From a virus: a DNA stretch of 48,417 nucleotides. The stretch lies in the IMG/VR virus record IMGVR_UViG_3300017706_001290, positions 1 to 48,417 of that record; one strand, 5' to 3'. The position numbers and the translations under genes were made by a program. Positions 24,698 through 33,675 of the stretch are shown here, in pieces. The stretch's first letter is position 1, and each line of letters starts with the position of its first letter. The notes under the pieces were generated by a model that was not told the origin of the DNA, did no database searches, and saw only the letters and a list, made by a program, of their open reading frames with translations.

Positions 24698-26351
24698 CAT
24701 CATCTCCTCCGCCTGACGCATTACCAAGAGGACTAGCATCATTACCTGGATCCTCTCCTGTTACGTCAGCATTTTCAGCATCAACATCCGTTGGCTCAAA
24801 ATTATTGACATCAGATCCTCTAACTCCTAGTGAGCCTAAATCTGATACACTATCTGAAACAATACCGCCTGTACCATTCTCTTCACGCCATAAACGCTCG
24901 TTTTCTATTAGTTCGTCTTCTGATAGCCCCAAGTACTTACTTAATATAAACTTACGGCTTAGATATGGTACGCCTTCAATGCTACTAAACAATGCTGTTT
25001 TTGCATTATCTAATTCTATTTCTCTATATTGGCTAAAGCTCTGAGGCTCTGCAAAATTAAGTTCAAATAAACTACTCGTAACTTCTACACCTCTAAATTT
25101 TAAAAACATTTTAAATTCTTTATCTAGTGGAGGTAAAATAGTCATTTGTAAACGTTCGCAATATTTACTAAAGCGGAACTCTTGTATCATCGCTGTGCCA
25201 ACTCTGCCATCTGAATATGCACTTTGGCCGTCATCCGAACCCGTAGGTAGGTAGCTACTTGGTATACGAAGCCCACGCATTAATTTATTATTAAAGTACT
25301 TTAAATCATCTATTTCACCCAAGTTGTCACCACCTGGCAATACTTCAACTTTACTACCTCTACCTTCTGCTGTTTGTGCAAAAAAGTAATCTTCCATAAT
25401 TGACAATGGATTATATGCAGCATCCATAACTTTTGTACCGCCGCCTGTCATATTAGGAATACGTGTTTGGTGTACTTCATTTTTTGTACGCTCTACAAAG
25501 TCCATAGCTTTGTGTGCTGGCATATTACCAACATCTACATAAAATACTCTACGCTCTGGAGCTCTTTGTACACGATAGATAATAATACTATCTTCTAATA
25601 ATTCTTTTTGTTTGTATACTTTAAATACACTATCTAAAATACTTTTACCAAACGGCCATGCTACATTCATGCCATCACTTAATGCAATATGTACAACATT
25701 TTTTGAGTCTACTGCAACTTCAGTATTACTTCCTTGGGCATCTCCAACATTATAAACACCAGATGTATTGTTATTTGGGGTGCTATATCCTGTTGTTGGT
25801 GCAACTGTTGTATTTGCCATTTTTTTGGTATCAGTTACAACCATATCTGTTAAATTAAGACTGATATTTTTAACAATATATTGTTCAATTTCTTTACCAG
25901 TTGATTCATTTACAACTGCTTTTGTTACATCACTTACATTAACCCAAAATAGTTTATATGTTTCTGGATCCCTGATAAAAAATTGATCACCATATTTAAT
26001 TGCATTACGAAAAATCCCATGCACTCTGCGATCCATTTTATTGATATTACACCATTGTCTTAAAGAAGTCTCAAGTGCATTTACTTCTGCTTCTGTTGCA
26101 TCATCATTATACTGAATTTTAAAAGGTAATTTTGAATCTTTATCAAACTGTGTAGCAAATTCTGCAATAGTATCTAATGCAGCATTAATTTCACTATCTT
26201 GATCCATCTGGTCGTACTGAGCATACCGCTCAACACGATTAGGTTGACCTGTATAAACTTCTGGTAACCAACTACTCCATCTACTAGCTTTACTGCTAGG
26301 AGAGTTTGGTCTAACGTCATACTTTGTAAAGTGCTTTTTCCAGCCTGCCAT
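24687..26351 (-). CDS. 20: Portal vertex protein, T4 gp20-like, 554 aa
   Basis: A clear gp20: N-terminal SRWSSWLPEVYTGQPNRVERYAQ region (in two parts, about 24-46), MDQDSEINAALDTIAEFATQ (about 49-68), IYRVQRAPERRVFYVDVGN (about 260-280), FAQTAEGRGSKVEVLPGG (about 325-342) and LRIPSSYLP followed by GRVGTAMIQEFRFSKYCERL (about 385-402). The dodecamer forms the DNA gate at the head vertex and starts prohead assembly. The length is close to T4 gp20 (524). A late promoter at 26374-26381 lies 23 bases upstream, and the C terminus is Asp/Gly-rich (GGGDDDEI) and overlaps the next small gene. Confidence 0.97.
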   Translation of the reverse strand: MAGWKKHFTKYDVRPNSPSSKASRWSSWLPEVYTGQPNRVERYAQYDQMDQDSEINAALDTIAEFATQFDKDSKLPFKIQYNDDATEAEVNALETSLRQWCNINKMDRRVHGIFRNAIKYGDQFFIRDPETYKLFWVNVSDVTKAVVNESTGKEIEQYIVKNISLNLTDMVVTDTKKMANTTVAPTTGYSTPNNNTSGVYNVGDAQGSNTEVAVDSKNVVHIALSDGMNVAWPFGKSILDSVFKVYKQKELLEDSIIIYRVQRAPERRVFYVDVGNMPAHKAMDFVERTKNEVHQTRIPNMTGGGTKVMDAAYNPLSIMEDYFFAQTAEGRGSKVEVLPGGDNLGEIDDLKYFNNKLMRGLRIPSSYLPTGSDDGQSAYSDGRVGTAMIQEFRFSKYCERLQMTILPPLDKEFKMFLKFRGVEVTSSLFELNFAEPQSFSQYREIELDNAKTALFSSIEGVPYLSRKFILSKYLGLSEDELIENERLWREENGTGGIVSDSVSDLGSLGVRGSDVNNFEPTDVDAENADVTGEDPGNDASPLGNASGGGDDDEI

Positions 26352-26373
26352 TTTAATGTCCTTTAATAATATG

Positions 26374-26381
26374 TATTTATG
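26374..26381 (-). promoter_or_regulatory. Late promoter CATAAATA
   Basis: Minus-strand CATAAATACAT, seven of eight matches to TATAAATA, overlaps the end of the upstream tail gene and sits 22 bases before the gp20 ATG. Confidence 0.75.
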
Positions 26382-29298
26382 CTGAATTTATTCTATCAAT
26401 ACGTGCTTTTTGATGCTTAGTACCGTGAATAAGTTTTATTGTATCTTTCAATGCTAATGCAGTAGATACAGCTTCTGCTTTTTGTAGCAATAAATTATCA
26501 TATTCTTTTTCTAGATCCTCTATTATACTATTATTATCAGTATTTGTCAAGTTACTTGAATTTTGTAGCATAGTTTTGAAGTCTGTATTATTAACAATTG
26601 TCCCAGATTCTCCTGGTACAAATAATTCTGCATTTTCCATTCCTAGTTGGTCGCCCACAACATATGGTTTATTAGAGGCAACTGAGCCTCCCATTCTTCT
26701 ACTTGTTACTGTGACGGCTTCACGACCCAATGCTTCATTAATTCTATCAGCAAATAACGGATAAACTTCACTTTTAGCTTTCATTCTTGCTTTGGCTTTA
26801 TCACCGCGATTGGCTCTTCTATCAAGTTCTGATAATGTATTTTTAACATGATCATTGTAAGCAGTTGTTAATTGTTCATATAAATCGTTATCTGCTTCTA
26901 ATAGTTCTCTCATACTAAAGTCAGAATTTACTGTGCTTCTTTGTTCACTTGTATTATTATTTTCTGTCGTTGGAACAGTTGCTGGTTCAGGAGACTCAGT
27001 GTTGCCATTTTCTAATATATTTTCACTCATCTCAACTGCCTGTTGCTCCATTAGAGTTCTATTTCCACTACTAGCTTTTGCTACAGTAGACAACTCTATA
27101 GGCACTGCAACTGGCATTTCACTAGGTTGAAAATGTCCAGTGTCGTTGTTCACAGGGTTATTTAATCCATGCCTATTTGCAATCTCTGATAATAATGTAT
27201 ATTCACTGTTATTATCGTTTTGTATCAACTCTCCATCTTTATATATTAAAAAGTCTCCAGCCAGACCATAATTGTGATAACTTTGTCCTCCTGGTGTAGA
27301 TATTTCTCCACTATTATATAATTCATTAGAGTCTTGTACTGATCTATAACCTTCAGCTAGTAATAGTTTATATCCATCGCCTCCATATGTTTCATTAAAT
27401 TCTGATATTGTACCCTTAAATCTATCTCTTACATGTTCACTTAAACTGTTTAGATTTTCAGCCGTTTTTTCTGAATTTTCAGTAAAGTCTATATCTTCAC
27501 TTGCTACTTCATTTCCACTAGGATCAAAAACAGTACTTGTGTTGGGTACTGGAACTTTTTGTGTAGGAGTATTTCCATTTCCTGGTATAGGATTTGTTGA
27601 ATCTTTTGATGGTGTTTGGTTTCCGTCTTCTTTAATAACATTACCAAAATCATCTTCCTCACTTGAAAGTCCAAAAAACTCTTTAATCTTTGCCGCACCT
27701 TTTTGCAATCCTTCTGATATAAATTCAAAAGTATCTGCAGTAGTTTGCATAGGAAAGGTCAAAGCATCTTGCAATTGGTAAAACTGCTCTGTAGCTTTAT
27801 TCATAATTACTACACTTTTACCTGATATTCCCATTGCTTCGCCAAATTCTTTATTATATTTTTCTCTGTCAGCTTTTGACATTTTTAAGTAGTTACTAAA
27901 GTTTTTCTCTATAATAAATCCACTTCCTTGTATATCTTGTACTAGTCTTAATATACTTCCTGATGCAGCTCCAGCACTTGCAAGTTTAGTTTGATTTACA
28001 TTTGCCAAAGATCTAATAATATATGTCTCTGCATCTGCATTAGCCATATTACCAGTTCTAATTGCTTCATTTATTGTTGGAATAAAATCAGTACCCAATG
28101 CTGTATCTAATGCACCACGTAAATTACCATCAAGCCTACGTCCAAGGTCAAAAGTTTCTATATTATCACTTGTTTCTGCAATTTCCCTACTTATTGCATC
28201 TAACACTCCTTGAAACTCTGGAGCTTCTGGTGCAATCATTCCTAATTGACTTACAAATGTATCTACCATTGCTGCTTGAGCAGTTAATCCATTGTTTAGC
28301 AACGTTTGCTTACCTAGTGCAGTTAGTGGTTCTGTCATTGCGGCTAATTGTCTTGACATAGCTTCACTTTTACTTAATGCTGTGAGGTTTGCTAAACCTG
28401 CTGACTCTATAGTTAAATCAATAAATGATTTGTTAATTTTATCACCTGCATCTAGAGTAGCATTTCCTAAACGACCACTTAAACGTGCGAACTCTAAAAA
28501 CTGTCCATATTGATTAAGCATATCTTTAGAAGTAAGTCCCAAATCACCAAACTCGTCTGCCATATCGTTTAAGTTATCAAACATATGTATAAAGTTATCT
28601 GTGCCTGCACTTACACTTCCTCCTAATCCAGTTAATGTACCACCAAATTGATTTACCGCTTCCATCATATTATTATAAGATACACCTGCATCCATACTAC
28701 GGCTATAAAGTTGATCAAATTGATCTCCACTATTATAGAATATTGCGCCTGCTTCTAATGCTAATTTTTGTGCATCTGCAAATTGTTCAAACTTGGCTGC
28801 ATTCCAACCTAACAAAGCAAGGCCTGCGTCTGTAGCTACATCTAATGTACCTCCAAACTTACCAAAAAACTTTCCTAAAGCACTTCCTTCTGGCATAAGT
28901 CTTTTAATAAATCCATCATCAAGTCCTTTAAGACCATCTGTTAAAGTACCTGTTGCTGATACTAAACTTGTCATTGGTTTTTCAGCATCACCAAAAAAGT
29001 TACTTGCTTTCATTACAGAATTTGCTATAGTTTTAAAGCCTTTGGATGCTGCATCAGCCGCATCTAGTGCAGTTTCATTTTTAGTAGTGTTTTTTACACC
29101 AGTTACTAGACCTGATATTTCTCGTTGCAAATCAGTTACATCTGCTCCCAAGCCCTTCATTAATCCTAAAAACTTTTGATCTACTTTATTAGATGCTGCC
29201 ATGTATCCAGCAACTTGTGTCATAGTATCTTCGGTAGCCCATGCAGGTACAGGTATTGTAGTACCATCAGGTAATGTTATATTATGTACTTTAGCCAT
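26377..29298 (-). CDS. Large tail protein, tape-measure-like, with M15 peptidase domain, 973 aa
   Basis: A mostly helical protein with Gly/Ala-rich hydrophobic parts, as in tape-measure or tail-lumen proteins. The N terminus (about 15-40: PVPAWATEDTMTQVAGYMAA) parallels the start of the upstream gene (PWASEETATRLAELSRSS), suggesting duplication. Residues about 620-725 form a VanY/D-Ala-D-Ala peptidase-type M15 domain: LLLAEGYRS, SYHNYGLAGDF (His and Asp zinc ligands near 674-681) and DTGHFQ (third ligand near 720). This would cut peptide crosslinks of the wall during DNA entry. The start lies inside the end of the upstream gene (8-base overlap), so the two are coupled. No T4 gene name fits with confidence. 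Confidence 0.8.
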   Translation of the reverse strand: MAKVHNITLPDGTTIPVPAWATEDTMTQVAGYMAASNKVDQKFLGLMKGLGADVTDLQREISGLVTGVKNTTKNETALDAADAASKGFKTIANSVMKASNFFGDAEKPMTSLVSATGTLTDGLKGLDDGFIKRLMPEGSALGKFFGKFGGTLDVATDAGLALLGWNAAKFEQFADAQKLALEAGAIFYNSGDQFDQLYSRSMDAGVSYNNMMEAVNQFGGTLTGLGGSVSAGTDNFIHMFDNLNDMADEFGDLGLTSKDMLNQYGQFLEFARLSGRLGNATLDAGDKINKSFIDLTIESAGLANLTALSKSEAMSRQLAAMTEPLTALGKQTLLNNGLTAQAAMVDTFVSQLGMIAPEAPEFQGVLDAISREIAETSDNIETFDLGRRLDGNLRGALDTALGTDFIPTINEAIRTGNMANADAETYIIRSLANVNQTKLASAGAASGSILRLVQDIQGSGFIIEKNFSNYLKMSKADREKYNKEFGEAMGISGKSVVIMNKATEQFYQLQDALTFPMQTTADTFEFISEGLQKGAAKIKEFFGLSSEEDDFGNVIKEDGNQTPSKDSTNPIPGNGNTPTQKVPVPNTSTVFDPSGNEVASEDIDFTENSEKTAENLNSLSEHVRDRFKGTISEFNETYGGDGYKLLLAEGYRSVQDSNELYNSGEISTPGGQSYHNYGLAGDFLIYKDGELIQNDNNSEYTLLSEIANRHGLNNPVNNDTGHFQPSEMPVAVPIELSTVAKASSGNRTLMEQQAVEMSENILENGNTESPEPATVPTTENNNTSEQRSTVNSDFSMRELLEADNDLYEQLTTAYNDHVKNTLSELDRRANRGDKAKARMKAKSEVYPLFADRINEALGREAVTVTSRRMGGSVASNKPYVVGDQLGMENAELFVPGESGTIVNNTDFKTMLQNSSNLTNTDNNSIIEDLEKEYDNLLLQKAEAVSTALALKDTIKLIHGTKHQKARIDRINSA

Positions 29299-32131
29299 TG
29301 TTTAAATCCCTTGCATTCTCACTATTTAATTCATTGTTAATGGAATTAATAACTTGTGCTAGTTCTTGTTCCAAGATTGTTATCTGCTGCCTTTTTTGCA
29401 TTAAATTATTTTGTGACTGTGTAATTTTTCCAGTAGTTGGTTCTTTTAAAGAAGTAATTTGTTCTTCTAAGCGGCTCTTTCTTAATTGTGCTTCGCTTAA
29501 TGTAGCCGGTGCTACATAATCTATTCTTCCTTGCTCTTCTAAATTTGCTTTTCTTACTTTTTTCAACACAGATTCAACTTCACTTATACTATGACTTGCA
29601 CGGTTTCCATTACCATATACACTGTTTCCAGTATCAGGATGTGGTAAACTTGCCCATTCTCTTGCAAAGGATATCATTGCAGTTCTTAGAGATACGTCTT
29701 CTCCTTGTAAATATGCCGATAGTTCTGGACGTTTACTATAACCATTGTTTCCTTGAAGTAATAATAAACCTAGCTTATCTTGGTTTTCTTGTGTAAATTT
29801 GTCGTCTAAGTTAAGTCCACTGTGTGGGAATATTTCTTGCATTGTACTAGGTATAATTTGGTACTTGCCTACTGCAAATAGTCTATCTTCATTATGTGGG
29901 TCTTTTATACTCTGATGTTTGAAAATATCTGCAAATGTCATTTCTGATAACATCCTGCCATCTCTACTAGTACTGTGGGTACTGCCTACAATATTACCGC
30001 CTGATGTTCCTCTATTACTACTATCATAAGATCCCTCGCCTTTACCAATAAAGTCTAGTAAAGATGTTATAGGATCATTCATTAAAGGTGTTTCTATTTC
30101 TGGTGCAGTACTATCTTCAGTAGCAGTATCTCTCACTCTAAAGCTAATTTTAGCATTTTGTTCTTTTAGTTGTGTAACTTCTTCATTATATGTTGCTAGG
30201 TTTGCAATAGATTCTGACACTTGTGAAGTTAGTTCGTCAATCTCAGTCTGAATTTTTGTAAGCAATGCTTGGTTCACTGAGTTATCAGGTCTTACATCTT
30301 GATTAATTATATCAATTCTTTTTTGCTTCTTGTCAATTTGTACTTGTACATCACTTACTTCAGTTTCTAAATTCTGAATTTGCTGTTCTAAATGGTATAT
30401 AGTTTCTGAGTTTTGTACTACTTCATTAACTGGATCTGATTGTGCAGATGCTCCAAAGTTATTATACATTTCTACTTTTGCATCTGTGCTTTCATTTCTA
30501 ATTACGTCATTTAGATTTCTTTTTCTTCTCTCTTCTAAAGTCCTTACATTTTCTATACCAAATAAGTTTATCCAGATTTTACCAAATTTTTCTCCTGCTT
30601 TTGTTACAAGACCAAACATTTCTTCTGTTGTTTCAAATCCTGGAGTTATTGTATTTTGTGCTTCTTTAAATGCAATAGACACTGCACTAATTTGATCAAT
30701 AGACTTGCCAGCAGTATCTGCCATTGTACTGCCACTTTCTAATTGTTCTAAAAATTCTTCTTCTGTAAAATTCATAAATGATTTTGGTATAAGTGCAGTT
30801 TGCGCTCTTAGTTCTGTTGCTCTCATTCCAATATCATCAATACTTAATTTAGCTTGACTTTCATTTATAGCTTTTATAAATTCTCTTCCTCTAAGTACTG
30901 CTTCTTGTCTTGTAATTTTTCCTTGTAATACATCTTCCATTAATCCTACATATTGACTTGCTGCATCAGGACTTAATACCTGTAATGTTTTTATAAAATC
31001 AGCACTTGCATTGTTTACAATACTAGTGTCAAAACTTATATCGCTCAAAGCATTTGCAAATATTTGTTGAGATTCTTTTGCAAACTCTTCGCCAAGCCCA
31101 GCAGTGAATATGATATTAAGTAGTTCATTACCCTCTTTAATATTTCTTTGTGCTTCATTACCAAATTGTTGTGTAATATATTCCCCATTTTGTCTTAAAG
31201 CATGCCCAAATTCTTCGTTTTCTGATGCCTCAGATCGTAGTCGTAACTGCTCACTACGTTGTACACCAATATTATCAGCTAAAAATAAACTTAAATTATT
31301 TACAGTTTCAAAAGTTTTAATAATTTTAGCCTGTGTTTGTAGACCAAAATCTTGTATCTGATTTGTTTCATAAAGCATAGCGGCTTCTTGTGCAAGTATA
31401 TTAGCATAGTCTTGTATACCGTATCCAAACTTTTTAGCAGTTTTATCACTATAGCTGTTAGCAACAAACTCTGCAAATTGCATTTGGCCTTCAAATGTAT
31501 TGTTTGACACACGAGTCATCATAGGCTTTGTTTTATCTATTACACCGGTAAAATCTCCCAAACTCATACCTAACTGTGCTACTCTTCCTCTAAGGTCAGT
31601 AAACAATTTGGTATCGCCAACAACCATACCATAATCAATTAATTGTCTTAATTGTTTTTCTTGTTCTGTCATTAACTTGGTAAACACTGTACCAATTGCA
31701 GCCACACCTACTGCGGCGCCTGTTCCATAGTTTAACACTCCTTTGAGTGCGGCTCCTGCTTTGCCTGCTCCCATAGAACTGGTGGATGCTTTTGTAAGTT
31801 TGTGTAATGCTTGTGTACCGGCATATGTAAGTTCAGATATAGCCTCTATTCCACTTGTACTACCCATAATATTAGAAGAACCTTTGATATTCTTTTTAAT
31901 ATCGTCTACAGTTTGTTCTGCTCGTTTGCCAGCTAACTCAACATCTTGCAATGCGCTTGCAATAGACTGTTTAATAGCATTTCCTTCAGACTGATTAAAC
32001 ACATTACTTATAGCTAAAGCCAAGGCGGTGCTTTTAATATTGCTTGATCTAGAGAGTTCAGCTAAACGAGTTGCTGTTTCTTCACTAGCCCAAGGGTATT
32101 GATTGTGTATTGAATTTACTATTTGTTCCAT
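29291..32131 (-). CDS. Large tail protein, tape-measure-like, with GH104/lambda-endolysin-like domain, 946 aa
   Basis: Residues 1-130 are helical. A Gly/Ala-rich hydrophobic stretch follows at about 125-150 (AGAALKGVLNYGTGAAVGVA), as in tape-measure proteins, and then long coiled-coil regions (about 580-670 and 880-940). Residues about 690-855 resemble the lambda R transglycosylase (GH104): the likely catalytic Glu in GKGEGSYDS, AVGKYQIIPSTM, and FAREWASLP matching the lambda segment NIWASLP. It is therefore a virion-associated wall-degrading protein. It heads the two-gene tail unit. No clear ribosome binding site is visible before ATG 32131. A late promoter (32174-32181) faces it and overlaps a divergent one. 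Confidence 0.8.
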   Translation of the reverse strand: MEQIVNSIHNQYPWASEETATRLAELSRSSNIKSTALALAISNVFNQSEGNAIKQSIASALQDVELAGKRAEQTVDDIKKNIKGSSNIMGSTSGIEAISELTYAGTQALHKLTKASTSSMGAGKAGAALKGVLNYGTGAAVGVAAIGTVFTKLMTEQEKQLRQLIDYGMVVGDTKLFTDLRGRVAQLGMSLGDFTGVIDKTKPMMTRVSNNTFEGQMQFAEFVANSYSDKTAKKFGYGIQDYANILAQEAAMLYETNQIQDFGLQTQAKIIKTFETVNNLSLFLADNIGVQRSEQLRLRSEASENEEFGHALRQNGEYITQQFGNEAQRNIKEGNELLNIIFTAGLGEEFAKESQQIFANALSDISFDTSIVNNASADFIKTLQVLSPDAASQYVGLMEDVLQGKITRQEAVLRGREFIKAINESQAKLSIDDIGMRATELRAQTALIPKSFMNFTEEEFLEQLESGSTMADTAGKSIDQISAVSIAFKEAQNTITPGFETTEEMFGLVTKAGEKFGKIWINLFGIENVRTLEERRKRNLNDVIRNESTDAKVEMYNNFGASAQSDPVNEVVQNSETIYHLEQQIQNLETEVSDVQVQIDKKQKRIDIINQDVRPDNSVNQALLTKIQTEIDELTSQVSESIANLATYNEEVTQLKEQNAKISFRVRDTATEDSTAPEIETPLMNDPITSLLDFIGKGEGSYDSSNRGTSGGNIVGSTHSTSRDGRMLSEMTFADIFKHQSIKDPHNEDRLFAVGKYQIIPSTMQEIFPHSGLNLDDKFTQENQDKLGLLLLQGNNGYSKRPELSAYLQGEDVSLRTAMISFAREWASLPHPDTGNSVYGNGNRASHSISEVESVLKKVRKANLEEQGRIDYVAPATLSEAQLRKSRLEEQITSLKEPTTGKITQSQNNLMQKRQQITILEQELAQVINSINNELNSENARDLNNG
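29323..29330 (-). promoter_or_regulatory. Possible late-type box ATTAAATA
   Basis: Minus-strand ATTAAATAG inside the 3' end of the 946-residue gene, 25 bases before the next ATG. It is a weak match to TATAAATA and may be coincidental coding sequence. Confidence 0.25.
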
Positions 32132-32150
32132 TATGTGCAGTTTTAATCCA

Positions 32151-32158
32151 GATAAATA
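32151..32158 (+). promoter_or_regulatory. Late promoter GATAAATA for the gp26-like operon
   Basis: Plus-strand GATAAATAC lies 35 bases before the ATG at 32194. It forms one arm of a perfect 9-bp inverted repeat with the promoter of the opposite gene. Confidence 0.75.
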
Positions 32159-32173
32159 CTATTGTACTTAACG

Positions 32174-32181
32174 TATTTATC
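32174..32181 (-). promoter_or_regulatory. Late promoter GATAAATA for the large tail-protein operon
   Basis: Minus-strand GATAAATAC lies 42 bases before the ATG at 32131. It is the mirror image of the box at 32151-32158, so the two late promoters point toward each other and their transcripts overlap at the 5' ends. Confidence 0.75.
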
Positions 32182-32193
32182 GCGGAGAATCTA

Positions 32194-33030
32194 ATGAACA
32201 ACCCATTAATCGCAGCTTATAGAAAACCTGCATTATATATTGCATTACCTAGTGAAGGTAAGTATTATACAACCAAGCCTAAACTTAGCGTTGATAACGA
32301 ACTGGCTATCTTTCCTATGACTGCCAGAGATGAATTAGTTACAAAAAATCCAGATGCTTTGTTTAATGGTGAAGCCACAATAAGTTTAATTAAAAGTTGT
32401 GTGCCAGATATCGAAGATCCAAATGAAATACCTGTGAATGATTTACTTAGTATTTTAATAGGAATAAGACAAGCCAGTTACGGCAGTAAAATAGATTTAG
32501 ATATAAAATGTCCTAGCTGTGAACATATGAATCAACTACAAATTGATGGAGCTATGTTGCTTGGCACAGGACCTAACCAGCAAGCACCTGAGAATGTAAA
32601 ACTAGAAAGCAACTTTAAAGTTTTTTGTAAGCCTTATAGTTTGCGTGACAGAACATTGTTACAGGTGCAGACAATTAAACAACAAAAATTAATTGAAAGT
32701 CTCAGTGATGCAAATTTATCAGATGAAGAGAGAGAAGCTCAGTTTGGTAAAACATTTGTAGAAATAGCAGACTTAACAGTGGGATTAATCGCCAACTGTA
32801 TACAGAAAGTTCAAACACCAGATAATGAAGTGTTTGAAAGTGACCAAGTTAAAATTATTTTAGAATGGTTACAGAGTATTACAAAGAAAGATTATGACCA
32901 AATTAAACAATGTATTGAAGCATTAAGTGAAAATGTTATCGATACAAAATTTAATGCACAGTGCCAAAGTTGTCAGCATGAATGGCAAACTACTGTAGAT
33001 TTGGACATTGCAAATTTTTTCGAGGGCTGA
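32194..33030 (+). CDS. 26: Baseplate hub protein, T4 gp26-like, 278 aa
   Basis: The sequence begins MNNPLIAAYRKPALYIALPS and includes GKYYTT and FPMTARDELVTKNPDAL, followed by a zinc-ribbon-like CPSCEHMN (about 110-117) and a second CQSCQHEW near the C terminus. These are typical of the gp26-like hub subunits of marine T4-like phages, which are longer than T4 gp26. The ATG at 32194 has GGAGAA 5-6 bases upstream. A longer frame begins at 32110 but overlaps the divergent promoters and the opposite gene. The paired CxxC motifs suggest a structural zinc site. Located next to the tail-length/tape-measure genes, as expected for a baseplate hub gene. Naming rests on motif memory and position. Confidence 0.75.
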   Translation: MNNPLIAAYRKPALYIALPSEGKYYTTKPKLSVDNELAIFPMTARDELVTKNPDALFNGEATISLIKSCVPDIEDPNEIPVNDLLSILIGIRQASYGSKIDLDIKCPSCEHMNQLQIDGAMLLGTGPNQQAPENVKLESNFKVFCKPYSLRDRTLLQVQTIKQQKLIESLSDANLSDEEREAQFGKTFVEIADLTVGLIANCIQKVQTPDNEVFESDQVKIILEWLQSITKKDYDQIKQCIEALSENVIDTKFNAQCQSCQHEWQTTVDLDIANFFEG

Positions 33031-33248
33031 TAGCTTCTCGTCAGCCCCAAGAAATATTAGACATAGTTGAAAGATATAATAAAGACGCTAAGAAGACAGA
33101 ATCAGATTATCTTGATATTGTATTGCACAGCAATGGGGCTGTATCATATCAAGATGTTATGACAATGCCAATAGATAGTGTTATGTTATTGGTGGAAAGA
33201 ATGAACCATATGGCTGAAGAAAGAAATAACGCTATTAAACAGAAGTGA
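32982..33248 (+). CDS. Small protein downstream of the gp26-like gene, up to 88 aa
   Basis: Mostly helical and charged (QEILDIVERYNKDAKKTESD, then PIDSVMLLVERMNHMAEERN). I do not recognise it, although it occupies the place where marine T4-like phages often carry a small gene such as gp51, the hub assembly factor, so a chaperone-like role is a guess. The start is uncertain: ATG 32982 lies 49 bases inside the preceding gene without a clear ribosome binding site, and the non-standard CTG or ATA codons near 33027-33030, beside a GAGGG, would give a product of about 73 residues beginning at GLIASRQPQ. Its 3' end overlaps the convergent gene by 14 bases. Confidence 0.65.
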   Translation: MANYCRFGHCKFFRGLIASRQPQEILDIVERYNKDAKKTESDYLDIVLHSNGAVSYQDVMTMPIDSVMLLVERMNHMAEERNNAIKQK

Positions 33249-33675
33249 TCATTTTATAATAATCCAATGGCCAACTATCATAATATTTGGTTGTGTGTAA
33301 ATATTTTCTTTTTTCTTCCAAATCTCCACGCAACTGAATAAAAACACAATTAGTAAAGTTCTTAGTAAAGTGGCCACTTGTTGTTGTACTGGTAAAATAT
33401 AACAAGTCAGTATCCTTGATTGCCTGAAGTTCTATAATTTTCTCTACTTCTGACATATCACAACCATCTACCCAAGCAATACCTATTTCATAAGTTTCCT
33501 TATCAAACGTATCATAACTTGAAGCTAGATTATCTCTAGCATCTATAAATTGTATTTTGTTTTGTAATCTAGCTTTTCTAGCAAAAGGACAAATGGGAAA
33601 CCCGTCCAATTTTTTAGCTTCGATTTCTTCTTGTGTCCATTCAAGAAATTTATCTTGAAACTCTTGGAAATTCAT
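33235..33675 (-). CDS. Hypothetical protein with CPFA motif, 146 aa
   Basis: A compact protein of 146 residues. GFPICPFARKARLQNKIQFI (about 25-44) is its main motif and recalls the LCPFA...IRF pattern of the DUF1415 family, but the similarity is by eye and weak. Further on is ELQAIKDTDLLYFTST and a C-terminal beta strand region (NCVFIQLRGDLEEKR). No known active site was identified. The gene is convergent with the gp26-like operon and the two stop-proximal ends overlap by 14 bases. Upstream are two perfect hairpins and, farther away, a late-type promoter at 33824-33831. No ribosome binding site stands out before the ATG. Confidence 0.7.
   Translation of the reverse strand: MNFQEFQDKFLEWTQEEIEAKKLDGFPICPFARKARLQNKIQFIDARDNLASSYDTFDKETYEIGIAWVDGCDMSEVEKIIELQAIKDTDLLYFTSTTTSGHFTKNFTNCVFIQLRGDLEEKRKYLHTTKYYDSWPLDYYKMITSV

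Noticed and set aside
32110-32193. Longer N terminus for the gp26-like protein, from ATG 32110.
   Set aside because: It would cover the divergent promoters and the start of the opposite gene; the ATG at 32194 has a good ribosome binding site and matches the family start.
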